Assembly: GCA_014843695.1 (NCBI GenBank)
Contig: CM026391.1
Span: 15,621,365-15,685,364, forward strand
Origin: Archivesica marissinica
Lineage: Eukaryota > Mollusca > Bivalvia > Venerida > Vesicomyidae
DNA: 64,000 bases
Direction: 5' to 3'
Shown here: positions 22,101-37,100 of the stretch, one piece after another
Layout of the letters: every line of letters begins with the position of its first letter
Position numbering within the stretch: position 1 is the first letter of the stretch
Program-made: the position numbers and the translations under genes
Notes under the pieces: generated by a model
The model's database searches: none
What the model was told of the DNA's origin: nothing
Seen by the model: only the letters and a program-made list of their open reading frames with translations

Positions 22101-25100
22101 GTTGCGAATAATTTATTCAAATAATTTATTCTTCTGTGGGGCGCAGATTGAATTAATGTATCATACGTATGGCAAGATTATCAACATTACCATAGGATTT
22201 GGAAATGTTCAACCTGAATTGTCTACAAAAATTGAAATAAATTTGCTGCTTTCAGCAAGAAGGATATGCTACAATTAAATACATAAAAATAAGACTACTG
22301 TCATTGTCTGACAGGATAACAATTTGTAGTTATTATCTGTGGGTGCAGTGACCTTTCAGTTTTATAACAATTAACCCGCAATTTTCAGTACCCCACACAA
22401 ATCAGTTTTTATCGCAATTGATACAAATTATGGCTATTTTATAGCAATATCGTAAAATGTTTTTCTATTCATCGCACTGTTTTACTGTCTGGCGAAAATG
22501 GCAAGTTTTGTTTATCCCTTGGGCAGTAATCGAGAGATTCATGTATGATTTTGGTCATAATAGCACAATATTATATGATGGACTTATTTTACTTTAAGGA
22601 AAAGGACAGCAGCACTGAATGAAATTCATCAATTTATCTTCTTGGTAGTAAATTGATTCTGTTTAAATGGTTGCCACAATCTGCCATTCTTTCCTAATTG
22701 GCAGCTTTTAATTGATCCAGATCTGTGATAAGAGGTTGTGTATCAGCCTGTGTTATCTAGAAGCTGTGATTTTTACATGATGCTCAGTGTACTCCCGGAG
22801 AAGACCAGTATTTATTTGCAGAGATAAAATTACTCCTTATCTTCAATGTACAGCATGTTTAGCACGTGCTTTCCAGGTTACATAGATAATGTTCTACAAA
22901 TATTTATACACCATGCTGTAATTCAATATTACCCATTAAAACCTCTCTGATGGTAAAAAGCAGATAAAATGGCATCTAACTTGCCCCGATTTTATGCTCC
23001 ATAGTACACTAGTCCAAACAAGTGAAGAGTAAAGCCTGGATACAGTCAAACCTGTGTTAGCGGTCACCTCTATTTAACCCATTTCATTCTGGATACATTT
23101 TAAGGCTTTTGCAAACAACATAGATCCAGATCAGCCGCTGCATGCTGATCAGGATCTATGTTGTTTGCTACATAGCCAAGTGTCTTAGCAAGATCATCTG
23201 AATAGCAAACAACATAGAGTCTGATCAGACGGCACGTTCCGTGGTGGCTGATCTGGCTCTATGTTCTTTGCAAATACTGTTTGAACCGTATCCAGAATCA
23301 AATCAAAGCATACCTAACCTGATCAGCAGCCAGCCTCAACATAAAGTTGAATTTTGATGTGGATTCACACTTGTGTTTGTTCATCATTTCTCTTCCGCAG
23401 CCAATCTAGTTTTACTTTATGATGCCCATCGGCGTCGGTAAATGCTTTAGTGCAATCTGAATATTGATCACTTCACACACATACATCATAAAATTTCATA
23501 AACTATGTATATGTTATATATTATTGTATGGTTTTGTTTTGTCTGAGAAAATGAGGGGGGAATCTGCAGGTCTGCTATGTACGTATGTATGTTCCATTAA
23601 TGTTAAACCTCTCGCGTGGACCTAGACATGTTTTCCTGGACAGGCTTAGCCGACGTAAGCGGTTAACCAGTACTAAGCAATGTGTGTGAGGTGCCTTGCT
23701 CAATTACACTACATACGTGGCCTGACCGAGTATCGATCCTGGGACCGTTTGACTCCAAATCCGACGCTCTAGCACTAGACCACGGATGCCACACGGAGAG
23801 CAATTCAGGAGAGATATGTTCTGGCATTTTCTCCCTTATATGCCTTACCCAGAATCTCCCTTGTTTGAAACTGTAGGTGTATCTTTTATGCACTATAAGG
23901 TGTGTGTCTCCAGTTTGATCCATCCCCGAAAAACTAGCATAAATGTGTATTTAAATGCTTTGGTAACTATGGGTTCATACCAAATTATAAAATCTTTTTC
24001 CTTTACTTGTTAACCCATTTCATTCTGGATACCGTTCAAACAGTATTTGCAAAGAACATAGAGCCAGATCAGCCGCCATGGAACAAGCCATCTGATCAGA
24101 CTATATGCTGTTTGCTATTCAAATGATCTTGCTAAGACACTTGGCTATGTAACAAGCAACATAGATCCTGATCAGCACGCAGCGTCACGCTGCGGCTGAT
24201 CTGGATCTATGTTGTTTGCAAAAGCCTTTAAATGTATCCAGAATGAAATGGGTTAATGAACAAAGGTTACTGGTATATAGATTGGTTTGTGGCTAATTGC
24301 TATCAGTGTTTTGATGTATCTTTTTCAGTATGGACGGCTCTTTAACTGGGCTTAGTAATATCCTGTATAAACTTTTTCAACTATTTTGAACACAGTATGG
24401 CAGGCTTTACAATCAAACCACGGGATTACTTTAATGCAATTTTCATTTCATAATTTAATGTAAGAACACATGAAACCATGCAGTTAATATAATGTGTCCC
24501 AGATGAGTTTTTGGTTCATAAATATGTTTCTATCATTACTAATTTCTTTATGAATAAGAAATTAAAGGAAATCAAGCAGGTTAATTTACTTTTAACATGT
24601 CTATTTTAGAACGATTTTCAGTGCTGAAATAGTAATGGATTATAGCTGTTGTTTGCTGTCAAAAGCAGATGATGAACACAAAGAAATTCTTGTGTACATG
24701 TAAAACTATGTTACCAGAAAAAACAACAATTTGATATCCACATTGCATTGGTACCGCATTATGATATACAATAATTATTTATGATTACACATGTATGTTT
24801 ATTTATCGCCCCTCCCTCCCTCCCTCCCTAGTTAGTTGGGGCGACGTCTCCATAAGTAGTTTAGTCATTTTATTTTTTGGAGGACCACCCTTTATAGTCC
24901 CATCTGCCCAGTGTATAGCACCGATACATAAGACATCGTTTTATAGTCCCATCTGCCCGGTGTATAGCAGCGATACATGACACATCATTTTATAGTCCCA
25001 TCTGCCTGGTGTATAGCACCGATACATAAGACATCTGTTTATAGTCCCATCTGCCTGGTGTATAGCACCGATACATAACACCCCTGTTTATAGTCCCATC

Positions 25101-28100
25101 TGCCCGGTGTATAGCACCGATACATAACACCTCTGTTTATAGTCCCATCTGCCCGGTGTATAGCACCGATACATAACACCTATGTTTATAGTCCCATTTG
25201 CCCGGTGTATAGCACCGATACATAACACCTCTGTTTATAGTCCCATCTGCCCGATTGTTAGCACCGATACATAACCCCTGTTTATAGTCCCATCTGCCCG
25301 GTGTATAGCAGTGATACATGACACCTCTGTTTATAGTCCCATCTACCCGGTGTATAGCACCGATACATCACACCTCTGTTTATAGTCCCATCTGCCCTGT
25401 GTATAGCACCGATACATAACACCTCTGTTTATAGTCCCATCTGCCCGGTGTATAGCACCGATACATAACACCTCTGTTTATAGTCCCATCTGCCCGGTGT
25501 ATAGCACCGATACATGACACCTCTGTTTATAGTCCCATCTGCCCGGTGTATAGCACCGATACATGACACCTCTGTTTATAGTCCCATCTGCCCAGTGTAT
25601 AACACCGATATATAAGACATCTGTTTATAGTCCCATCTGAAAGACTGTTAACCCTTAAAATGCAACTTTTACTGTGATTACCGGTATCATTTTAAGGGAT
25701 AATATTTTTAGGCTTGCACAGGGGATCCTGAATTTAAAAGAAAAATAGATGTTTTATGAATTACCATTTGTCACATGGCCATGTTGGACTTGCAGTCAAT
25801 TGAGTATTTAGTTGTTTTTATTAATGTAAATGCAATTTAGCCTCAGTTATTCTACCTCAAATTATGCATACAGGTATATTAGGCTATTAATAATATTATA
25901 TATTTGAGTTAATGATAGCGGAAAACCCCCTTAATTATGACGTATGGTGTATTTTATTCCAGCGTCACACATTGCATTAATTATGACGTATGGTGTATTT
26001 TATTCCAGCGTCACACATTGCATTAATTATGATGTATGGTGTATTTTATTCCAGCGTCACACATTGCATTAATTATGACGTATGGTGTATTTTATTCCAG
26101 CGTCACACATTGCATTAATTATGACGTATGGTGTATTTTATTCCAGCGTCACACATTGCATTAATTATGACATATGGTGTATTTTATTCCAGCGTCACAC
26201 ATTGCATTAATTATGACGTATCGTGTATTTTATTCCAGCGTCACACTTTGCGCTCCGAAATTTCCTAATTATTTTTTATAGCCATCTTTCTTTCATATCT
26301 GTTTTCAATTTTCCTTTCGGTTAGAATATCTAATTGTTCACGGTAACAAGTTAAAAGTATGTTTTTATCTGCTTTTATCTGGCGCTATATAAACCTCGAT
26401 TTATTCTCATACTTCAACTGGCAATACGTAATTTTATGTTTTGAATATACACGCTAATATAATTACAAGCAAAAATGTTTTCCTATATTAATTGGACACT
26501 ATTATTTTCTTTATTTTTTTCCATAAATCAAAGATATCTTTAAATTGGTTTCGCTTATTTTCAGTTTCATGATTTCTTTGGTTTTGAATTGTTGATTATT
26601 ATTTAAAATATATGTCTCGTCTGAATATCTCCGTAGCAATTTAATTACGCTGTATGCATACATAGTAATGTATCATTAGCGAGTCTTGATTTGGTGACTT
26701 TATTCATCAGAAAATATTTATTCAAATGTTGTACTTTGATCACAGGCTCGTGGTTGTACGCATTTACCCACAATGCATCTCCTCAAAAGGAAGTGCGTCC
26801 ATTTGTTCGGACACCAGTGAGTCGTAAATAACAATTTACGAATCAATTAATTGGTGTCTATGGAATGTGTACTTTAATTTCTACACAATATCATGATGGA
26901 AAATGGACAGTAAATCATGAATGTTAACGGCTGCCTGTTCGGATATGGTGGTCCATGCTATCAATGTGTCCCTATCTCGGAACATTATAATTATTTATAA
27001 ATAAACAAATGGAATTGGTTACGGCAATAATTCCATTTCATACCAAAATTGATAGTGACTTTCATTTCTCTTTGTCATGTATAAGGAATAAGGAAGTACC
27101 GCCATTGTTGATAGTGACTTTCATTACTTTTTGTCATGTATAAGGAAGTATGCCATTGCTTTCATATAACACACTGGTACCGATGTTCAAATCAACGAAG
27201 AATCTTTGGACATTTTAAAAGTTAAAAACCTTTCAAGGGCATTCTCAAAGAGTAAAACTTCTTTATATTAATGATAAACTTTAGTTTTACAACAATTTTT
27301 TCCAAATACCGGAGAAAACCCTACTATCCCATCCCCACATACTTCTCAGTCCGAGGATCAAACCAGGATTAAATTGGGGAGAAGCGAGTGTACTAAACAC
27401 TGCACTAATCGGACAGCCTAAATATATTAATAACAAAGATGCATTTGGTATATCATACGAGAGTATTGCACTCGTCTAGTCTCAATGTGTTTTTCCATTG
27501 GTTGTAATTTTGTCTAAAAATAGTAATATTACTGGCAAATAGTGCAGATCCTGATGAGATTGGATCTACACTTTTTGTAAGCCAATTTAGAGGTCTGTAG
27601 TGTTGAAACGGTTAATCTAATATTGTAAAAACTTGGGTGTCGCAATCGAAATAAAATTAAAAAATGTGTATGGTATCAGATATCTATAATACTGCAGAAA
27701 TTGAGATTTATATGTGTGTATTATGCATTATTTATGATTATATAATAAGCCGTTGCTTGACATGTCATTCCTTAAATGGCAGCTTTTCCTTCTTAATCCC
27801 ATTGTTTGAATGTAATCAAATAAATCGAGCCTAAATCAAAGACATTAACAATAGAAGCAGTTTAAGTTGAAATACATGTAGTTTGGCTAAATAAATGACA
27901 TGCTCTTTCAAGTGCATAGCAAAAATGTGGTAACACTTGTGTGCTAAAAGCTTGCATTAAAGGCTTCTAGTATCCAGTTGTTCTGGTTAGGTTTAATTAG
28001 GCCTGAGAACATACACTAAGCATGTAGGGAACAATACAAGGAGGATAGGGCGGATTTACGCGCATATCCTGATAGCTAGGACTTAAAACACTTGAATAAA

Positions 28101-31100
28101 ACGAGGGTTTATATTCTGGGTTAATACTTTTAGTTTAGGTTTAAAGTTTAATAACATGGGACAATTTGGCAGAAAAGAGAGAGATCCGGGCCAATTAAGT
28201 TTTCCCTTTTTCAGAAACTGCCAATATGTCATTCTATCAACTTTCCTTGTGACCGTTTGAAACACCTGGAAATGTTCTGAGAATAAATTATGTAAAGATA
28301 ACCTCTCCTTCAATTACCAAGAACTGCCAATATGTTGTTCTATCAACTTTCCTTGTCGTGATCATTAAAATTTTGAAGAACCTGGGAAACTTCTGAGAAT
28401 AAATTATGTAAAGATAACATTGCTTTCATTTCCAGGAACTGACACTTGAACTCTTTCAAAATGACAATAACAAATTCCAGAAATTGCTATATTTTGTTCC
28501 TTGTATGTATTGGATAATTCATGAAATTTTGAAAGAATAAAACAATAACTTTAAATCAGTATTATAACGAAAGCACTGAACAGCAACCATAGCAATCGTA
28601 GCCTGTAACCTTTTGCAAGGTCATTAACTCTTTCAACCCCAAGTAACTGACATGGATTGGTGCATGCTATTTTTAGACCAATAAATTAATAAGAAAATTA
28701 CCTTTGGACTAGTTCATTTATCAAAATGGGTAATTTTATCTAAAAATAGTAATAATTATTACTGGCAAAAAAGTGCAGATCCTGATGAGACGGCTCGTCA
28801 CGAGCTGGCTCATCTGGATCTACACTTTTTCATAAGCCTATTTAGAGGCCTGTGGGGTTGAAAGGGTTAAGCCGTTCCACCTGCATTGAGCTGAAGAATG
28901 GGGTCCGAGGACCAACATTTCAGTGATGTACGTCGCTGTACAATATGCAGTGTGGGCTTGTGCACCACTATATCTAACACAAGAACAACATACTATATAG
29001 TGGTCAGTGGTCAAGACCATTGATCCAAATCCATGGATTTGACCGTAACCCTTTCCTTCAGAGAGATTTAGGTTAATATACTATTATATCTCCATACAAA
29101 CGACAGCCATTTAACCCTTTCCTTCATAGAGACTTAGGTTAATATACTATTATATCTCCATACAAACGACAGCCATTTAACCCTTTCCTTCATAGAGATT
29201 TAGGTTAATATACTATTATATCTCCATACAAACGACAGCCATTTAACCCTTTCCTTCATAGAGATTTAGGTTAATATACTATTATATCTCCATACAAACG
29301 ACAGCCATTTACCCCCAAAAAAAAAACCAAACACATTCCTCATAGAGATTTAGGTAATATATATATATTCTACAACACGCCATTTAGCTATCATGCAGTG
29401 GATAAGTAGTCGCCATATCTATCCCACCTCCATAGATATTACTGGGACTACATGAGATTCTGGCCTTTATTATGAGCATAAGTTTGGCTACTTCATTGTC
29501 ACTGTTTGTCATATTGGTAATGGCGTCAAGAGGTGCTTCTATGAGGGAAAGGGTTAATAATATCAATATTCTATAAACCGAGGTTTCATGTATCGGTGCT
29601 ATACATCTGGCAATTCTGAAATCTTACATAACCTCCAAATAAAATAAAATAATAATAAAAATAAATAAAATAAAAATGACTGATATACTTCTGTGGGTTT
29701 TGTCCCCATTAACTAGGGGGTGATGATAAATAAATGTATAAAAAGAGAAACAAAGGCATATATACGGTAGCTGTTACAAACAAACTACTGAGAAATATTA
29801 CTGTGAGAGAAAAAAAGCATTGCATTAAATTTCTTCTATCAACTGTTGCAAAATTACTGTAATTTTCATATTATATTTCTCACAATGTTTTTCTAAGCAT
29901 CAATCTCGACAGTAATTATGCATGTTATATTCATGTACTTGTCAATTAACAGCGTAATTTTGTCACTTAACTAAAACACCACCGTGACGATTCCCATAAC
30001 TGCTGTTTTCTTCTCTTGGAACAGGGAACCAGTAAAAATGTCAGAGGTTGAACTATATTGTAAAATCTTCATTTGCATTTTAAGGATATTTCCCCCTATA
30101 AAATGTGCTCAAATGACCAGGAGTTTGGCAGAAGAATACAGGTTCTTATTGAGATTAAAACATAAAACTAAAATAAATTGTTGGCTTTCAGGTGTGCACC
30201 AAAATTGAATGGGCAGATAGAATGAACATACAATAGCTAAACAAACGCACAATAGCCAATAACTCACCATCAGACCTGTCATTTACAACAGTTTAAAAAC
30301 TAATGAACAAATATTTACAACCAATTAAAGAAATAGAAGCTGCAAATTTCTACATACACCAATGGAATAATTGTGATTTACTGAATGTTCATTTTGAAAT
30401 GTTCACCAATACTGACTGAACGTTTAATTCACAAGTCATTACAGCAGATTCAGGTTGTTGCATATTAATCCATTCATAGGTTATTGCAGATTAATCCATT
30501 CATAGGTTATTGCAGATTAATCCATTCATAAGTTGTTGCAGATTAATCCATTCATAGGTTATTGCAGATTAATCCATTCATAGGTTATTGCAGATTAATT
30601 CATTCATAGGTTGTTGCAGATTAATCCATTCATACATCATTACAGATGAGTTGGTTCATATATCATTACAGCTGATTTGAGACATAGATCATTACAGATG
30701 ATTTGATGCATACATCATTACAGATGATTTGATACATAGATCATTACAGATGATTTGAGACATAGATCATTACAGATGATTTGATTCACACATCATTACA
30801 GATGATTTGATTCACACATCATTACAGATGATTTGGTTCATAGATCATTACAGATGATTTGATTCACACATCATTACAGATGAGTTGGTTCATACATCAT
30901 TACAGATGATTTGGTTCATAGATCATTACAGATGATTTGATTCACACATCATTACAGATGATTTGATGCATAGATCATTACGGATGATTTGATACCTAGA
31001 TCATTACAGATGATTTGATACCTAGATCATTACAGATGATTTGATGCATAGATCATTACAGATGGTTTAAATGAGTTCATAAATCATTGCAGATGGCTTT

Positions 31101-34100
31101 ACAATATCTATCTACGTGTTTCTATTGATTCTATGGCCGTTGTTCTTGTCGTTATATTGTCAATGCGTTACTTTTCAAGTTGTGAGCAAATAGAAGCTTC
31201 CAATTAATGTAGCTTTAATTTAGAGAGATATTTGACTGGTAGATGAAGATATAGTGAACTATTTGTGGTTTGCTGTGAAACGTTTGGTAATAGGCTGGTG
31301 TTATTTCAGAAACAATGGACTTAATTTAGTAAACATCTCAATAACGACTGTCATTTATAACTATTAGGTTATTAAATTCTCCATAATTCTTATAGTTACA
31401 TAGGTGTTCAAATTTCACAATGTTTGGATGTGATTTGACTGATATTCTGTGTGTTTTACGTTTATTTATCGTCGCTACCGGTTGCCCATATAAGCGACTC
31501 CTCCTGAAGAGATTAGTCATTTTTGGAGGATGGTGCAATGATACAGACAGAGACCCATTCCAGAGTCTCCTCTTGTTCTGTTACGTGCACAGTGTAAAGC
31601 ACCGACACAATACCTTGGTTTAAAGTCCCACCTGAAAGACTGTTCAGTTTATTAGGGCCAGATGGGGGGATCGAACATGCGATCCCTGGGTTCCCAGTCC
31701 AGCGTGTTAACCACGGGACTACAGATCCATCTGGGACTGATAATTGTTATCCAACCTATATATGTTGAGCTTTCTGGGGTTTTTCCTGACATTCGATGAA
31801 ATTTTTGTTGCTGTTGAGGGGTAATACAGTTAGCAGATTTTAGACTCCAGTCATTTTGCTCTGCACGCAACAAAACATGTGTATGTATGCACTAGCGGGC
31901 TGTTGATCATTTGCAACATTATTTATTCTGAGAGCAATAAAAACCCTGGGCTCATTCTAGAGGGCGACATTGGTAAAATAGTCACCCTAGAGACCCTAAC
32001 TTTGCACCCTGGGGGACCCCACTTCTCCCTAAAAAAAACCATTTAAATTGTTTTCGTTCATACAAAACTGCATGTGTACAATAAGATGCACTGGCCATTG
32101 TAAGGTATTTCTTCTAATCAAATGTTGTATTTAATGGGCATAATATCTAATTTAACACTATTTTGTTGGAATTTATTAAATAATACCATTTAATTAAGGA
32201 CGCAATCGCACCATTTCTCACTTCTCCCAGAAATTCTAACTTCGTATGAACCCTAAACCCTTATTAAAGTTTACTGCAGAGATTGAGGAAGAATGCCTGA
32301 CATTTCCCAAATTAACTTAGCAAATAATTCTGCTTCTGTAAACACCAATTAGGATAATATCACTGAGTGAATCTAAGATTTGTCATTGCGATTAACACTT
32401 GCCGTTAACTCTGAAAGCAATAATCACTTAACCATCCTTATATTACGGATTTTATCCTTTACTGTAACAATACTGAATAGATAACTATTCGCCAAACATC
32501 ACTGCACGTGGGGTTGCCAAACAGAAAGATGAGCGTGATAATTTTATCAAATAATTTCACAGTGATTCGTCAATATGTGAAAATCTTTTCTTCAACCGTG
32601 ATCCTCGAGTTTTGGAAAACAATTGGTGAGTCATTCTCTCTATTTGAGAAAACTCCCACAAGAAAAAAATGGCTATCATTTGCATTTTTTTCCCAGATTG
32701 TAATTGTGGTAGTGTCATTTTAACTTATATTCAATGAAAGTCTGCTATTTGTTTATCCTTATATTGAATTAAATGAGCAAATATTGTTCTCACATTTGCA
32801 AATACGATCTTAGTTTTGCCAATTATTTGTTCTGTAGATTATCTACTTCAGTTCTACAGTCAGGTTAGGGGGCGGGTCCTCGTTCACCGAAACACATATC
32901 CTCCAGCTACAATTATTTCGTTAATTATAATTGTGTTACAATATGATACGCTACAAGGAGGGAAATAGGAAATTGTTTAAGCAGACTGATATCATGAGAG
33001 ACATTCATCAGTTACTGCCCCTGAATAATAAATATAATAATAAAATTAACAGTCTTTCAGATGGGACGTTAAACCAAGGTCTTGTGTCGGTGCTTTACAC
33101 CATGCACGTAAAAGAACCAGAGGAGACTCTGGAATGGGTCTCTGTCTGTATCATTGCACTATCCTCCAAAAATCTAAAATGACTAATCTCTTCAGGAGGC
33201 GTCGCTCATATGGGCAACCGGTAGCGACGATAAATAAACGTAAAACACACACAGAAAGGGAGTCCATGATTTACAGTATGCATAGACATAGAGAACAACC
33301 TACCCCAGCGCCATCTAGTGGTTGATATAGTCAGGTTGCCATTTTAAGACTGGCATATATAAAAAATTATTGTAATAATATTTGTGTGTATTTTCAGACA
33401 CCGACGCCATCCATGACTTCTGGGGTGGACCATACTGGAGACATACAGCTCCGTGGTCATGCAGAATCCAGCGACACAAGTGCACCCCACATCAATCGAC
33501 TGGCTTCATTGCGGCTGCATCAGGCTCTCATACAGTCACATGACAAACAATGGACCAATCACAATGATGTAAGTAGACAACAGTAATAAAGTTGATTTAT
33601 ACTGAGCCATAGATCAGACGGATCTGTAGTCCAGTGGTAACACGCTGGACTGGTAATCCAGGGATCGCAGGTTTGATCCCCCGTCTGACCCTAATAAAAT
33701 TAACAGTCTTTCATATGGGACATAATAAATGCCTTTGGCTAATGAACAGTAGCCCCTCTGGAGCCGTTGCGATTGTGCCCTTAGGCAAGGCATTTAAATT
33801 CCATGTTGCCTCTTCTCTCTCCCTCGTGGCGATGGATTCCATTAAGAATGAGGTCTCGAGAGTGATTAATATAAGTTGTAAGAACGCAATCTAGCTCAAA
33901 TAAATTTGTATAAACTAAACTAATGAACAGTTATACCTACTAATAATCACAAACAAATATGAGTGAAATAATATTTTGTGAGCATAATAGTTGTTCTGTT
34001 GTGTTCTATTCTGTTCATACACACTTAAACTACAATATTGGAATTCTTAACACATCGGCTTCTTTTAAAAATTTACAAATATTTGCAAGAACTCTACTTT

Positions 34101-37100
34101 GGTTGGCATGTACATTGTATTTAAGTCAAATATTAGAATATTTCAGGTATATAAGTAAAACATGATATTCAGATTCTACAACATTTAATTGACAGTGTTG
34201 ACAAATTATATAGCACTAATTTATTTTCCACACTCTCAACTGTGGAATTTCATTGACTTCTGCAGTACAATTTTAGAGAGATATTAGACATATTTCACAG
34301 TTTTGCAACAATCAGTGAAATTACTGATTGAATAATTATGAGATTGAATGAACAATTAAGGTAACTTGTTACCTGTACATTACAGGTAACCTTTGATCTA
34401 TCCCTGACTTTGTCTTTTGTTGACAATATTCTATTTTTTGATTGCAACATTTGACAGCTTTGATCATTATTTGTAATTTAGTGAAAGGAAGTTTTCACAA
34501 ACAAACATATTGGATTTTAATTCTTTAATTGAAATTTAACACTTTGAAGTATAGACTATCAAATTGTTTGCATATTTCCTGTGAAGTTTTAATTACGTTT
34601 GGCTCTGCTTAGTTATGCTTTATGGGCAAAGAAAGTTTCCAAGTAATTTATTACAACAATAATAATTTATTGCATAAAACATAGTCATATGCTTATAGCA
34701 AATACACAATATATATGAGTAGACAGTCATGGATTTTCAGAGAAGTGCTTAACAAATACAAATAATTTTAATTGTGTAATGAAGTTACTTTCTTAGTAAA
34801 TTTGCAAAGTAAATAAATTTGGTCAGTTTTAATAATAATTCTTTTGATTCGGCTGTTAAAAGGTTGGTCAATTTTGGTGACGTAGGCCAGGTATAGTAAT
34901 ATCTCTTAAAATACTTGTGTCTTAAGTCAGTATATTTAGGGCATATAAATTCACTTTCTATCATATTCATATTGCATTGAGTACATAGTCGTTGGTGCCT
35001 AGGTAAATTTAAGTAACGTCCCTTTTCTATAAAAAGATCATGTGATGATGTTCTAAATTTAGTTAGTGCTGTTCTATATATACTTTCAGTTATGATATCC
35101 AGATATGATTCAAATTTAAAAGAATGTTTAAATAAACAATTTATTACAACAGATTAGAACATATTTATTCACCCAGGTAACATAATGATCAATTAAATTG
35201 TTTATTTATCTCATTCTCTTGACAATATGAGGTATATAACAACAAATGAAGATATACCGAGGCAACTTGTAACATGATTTACAGATAATATAGCTAGGAT
35301 TTACAGATAACATACCGACAGATGGATCTGTAGTCCAGTGGTAACACACTGGACTGATAATCCAGGGATCGCAGGTTTGATCCCCCGTCTGACCCTAATA
35401 AAATTAACAGTCTTTCAGATGGGACTTTAAACCAAGGTCTTGTGTCGATGCTTTACACTGTGCACGTAAAAGAACCAGAGGAGACTCTGGAATGGGTCTA
35501 TCTGTATCATTGCACTATCCTCCAAAAATCTAAAATGACTAATCTCTTCAGGAGGCGTTGCTCATATGGGCAACCGGTAGCCACGATAAATAAATGTAAA
35601 ACACACAATAATATAACGAGGCAACTTGTAACATACAACTGTTAACATGATTTACATATAAATAATGTTCTATAATTAATTGTATAATAACTAACATTAT
35701 TACATGCACAATTTTCTTCGGGAGATTAACTTTTTCAATTTTTTACTTCATATCTCGAGAACAAATAACAACAATTACTGCACGAGAATATTGTTTATTA
35801 TTCTCTCAATATGTAAATTATCATCTAACTAAGTATGATTTCCCTGATAAACATACATAATGTTACAGTGTACTTTTATATTGTAAATGTCAGCGCAGGA
35901 GATTGGAAGAAATGACGGGTGCGTTTAAACGATGTCCATGTAACAATATTGTTTTATTTCTTTATTTCTTTTTTTATTCTTTTAATTCACAGTGTGTTTT
36001 TATGATCACCTATAATTTAATTGTTCTTTTATTGTGGAAGTAGAAGCTTTCAAGCTACTGTTAGATTGTAGAGACTGTAAGATCTCACATGCATTGACCG
36101 CCTCCGTGGTCGAGTGGTTACGGTCGCTGACTTGTATACCACTGTAACCTATCATCACAGGTTCAAGCCCTGCTCAGAACGTGTCTCTGTATATGAAAAA
36201 AGTTGGCAGTTTCTTACGGAGATTGGTTATCCCTATAGTACTGGATAACCGCTGAAGCCTGCCCTGTTGTTAGCTAAACTGCCCGTCGCTCAAATGGGCA
36301 ACCCCGGTAGCAACTTAAATAAAAAACCAATCATTGATATTGATATTGTTATTTAATTAATATGGTGCAATGTTTTCAAGATGTCAACTTGCGTATTAGC
36401 TACGAAGACTAAAACAATTCATGTTAGTCATGAAAAATAAAACTCACTAAAACAGAAGATGCGGTTAAAGAATTTTGAACAATGACATGTTGATTATCTC
36501 AATTATCTGAAATAGCAAATTATGTAGGCAGCCATCTTGTAATAACCATGGCATTTTAAAGAAATCAAATGATATTAATTTTGATCAACACAAATATTTA
36601 ATTTAACATTTCTATTTTACACTGCTTGTGTAGTTATATACATATTTTATATATTGGTTGCATAATTATGTTTTCATTATGTTGCCCCCACCCCCTGCTC
36701 TCGCCCCCCCCCCTCTCGCCCCCAACCTACTAATCTTGTATAGATACAAACAGGAATCAAGACAAGCTTTTAATACAAGACCTGGGAGCCATCTTTTACA
36801 CTTTACCCAGCTGTAGCCATTACGATTGTGCCCTTAAGCAAGGCACTTAATTTCCACATTACCTCTTCCCTCTCCCTCATGGCGATGGATTCCATCAAGA
36901 ATGTGGTCTCGAGAGTGATTAACTCTTTGCCTGCTGAGTAAATAAAATTACTTTTGCAAACAACATAGATCCAGATCGCCGGCACGCCGTCTGGATCTAT
37001 TTTTTGCTATCCAAGTTTACTCCACTACATAGCAAACGCATAACGATCAGGACGTTGTCCTCTGATCGCTCTATGCTTGCAAGGTGATTTCGCCGCAATT

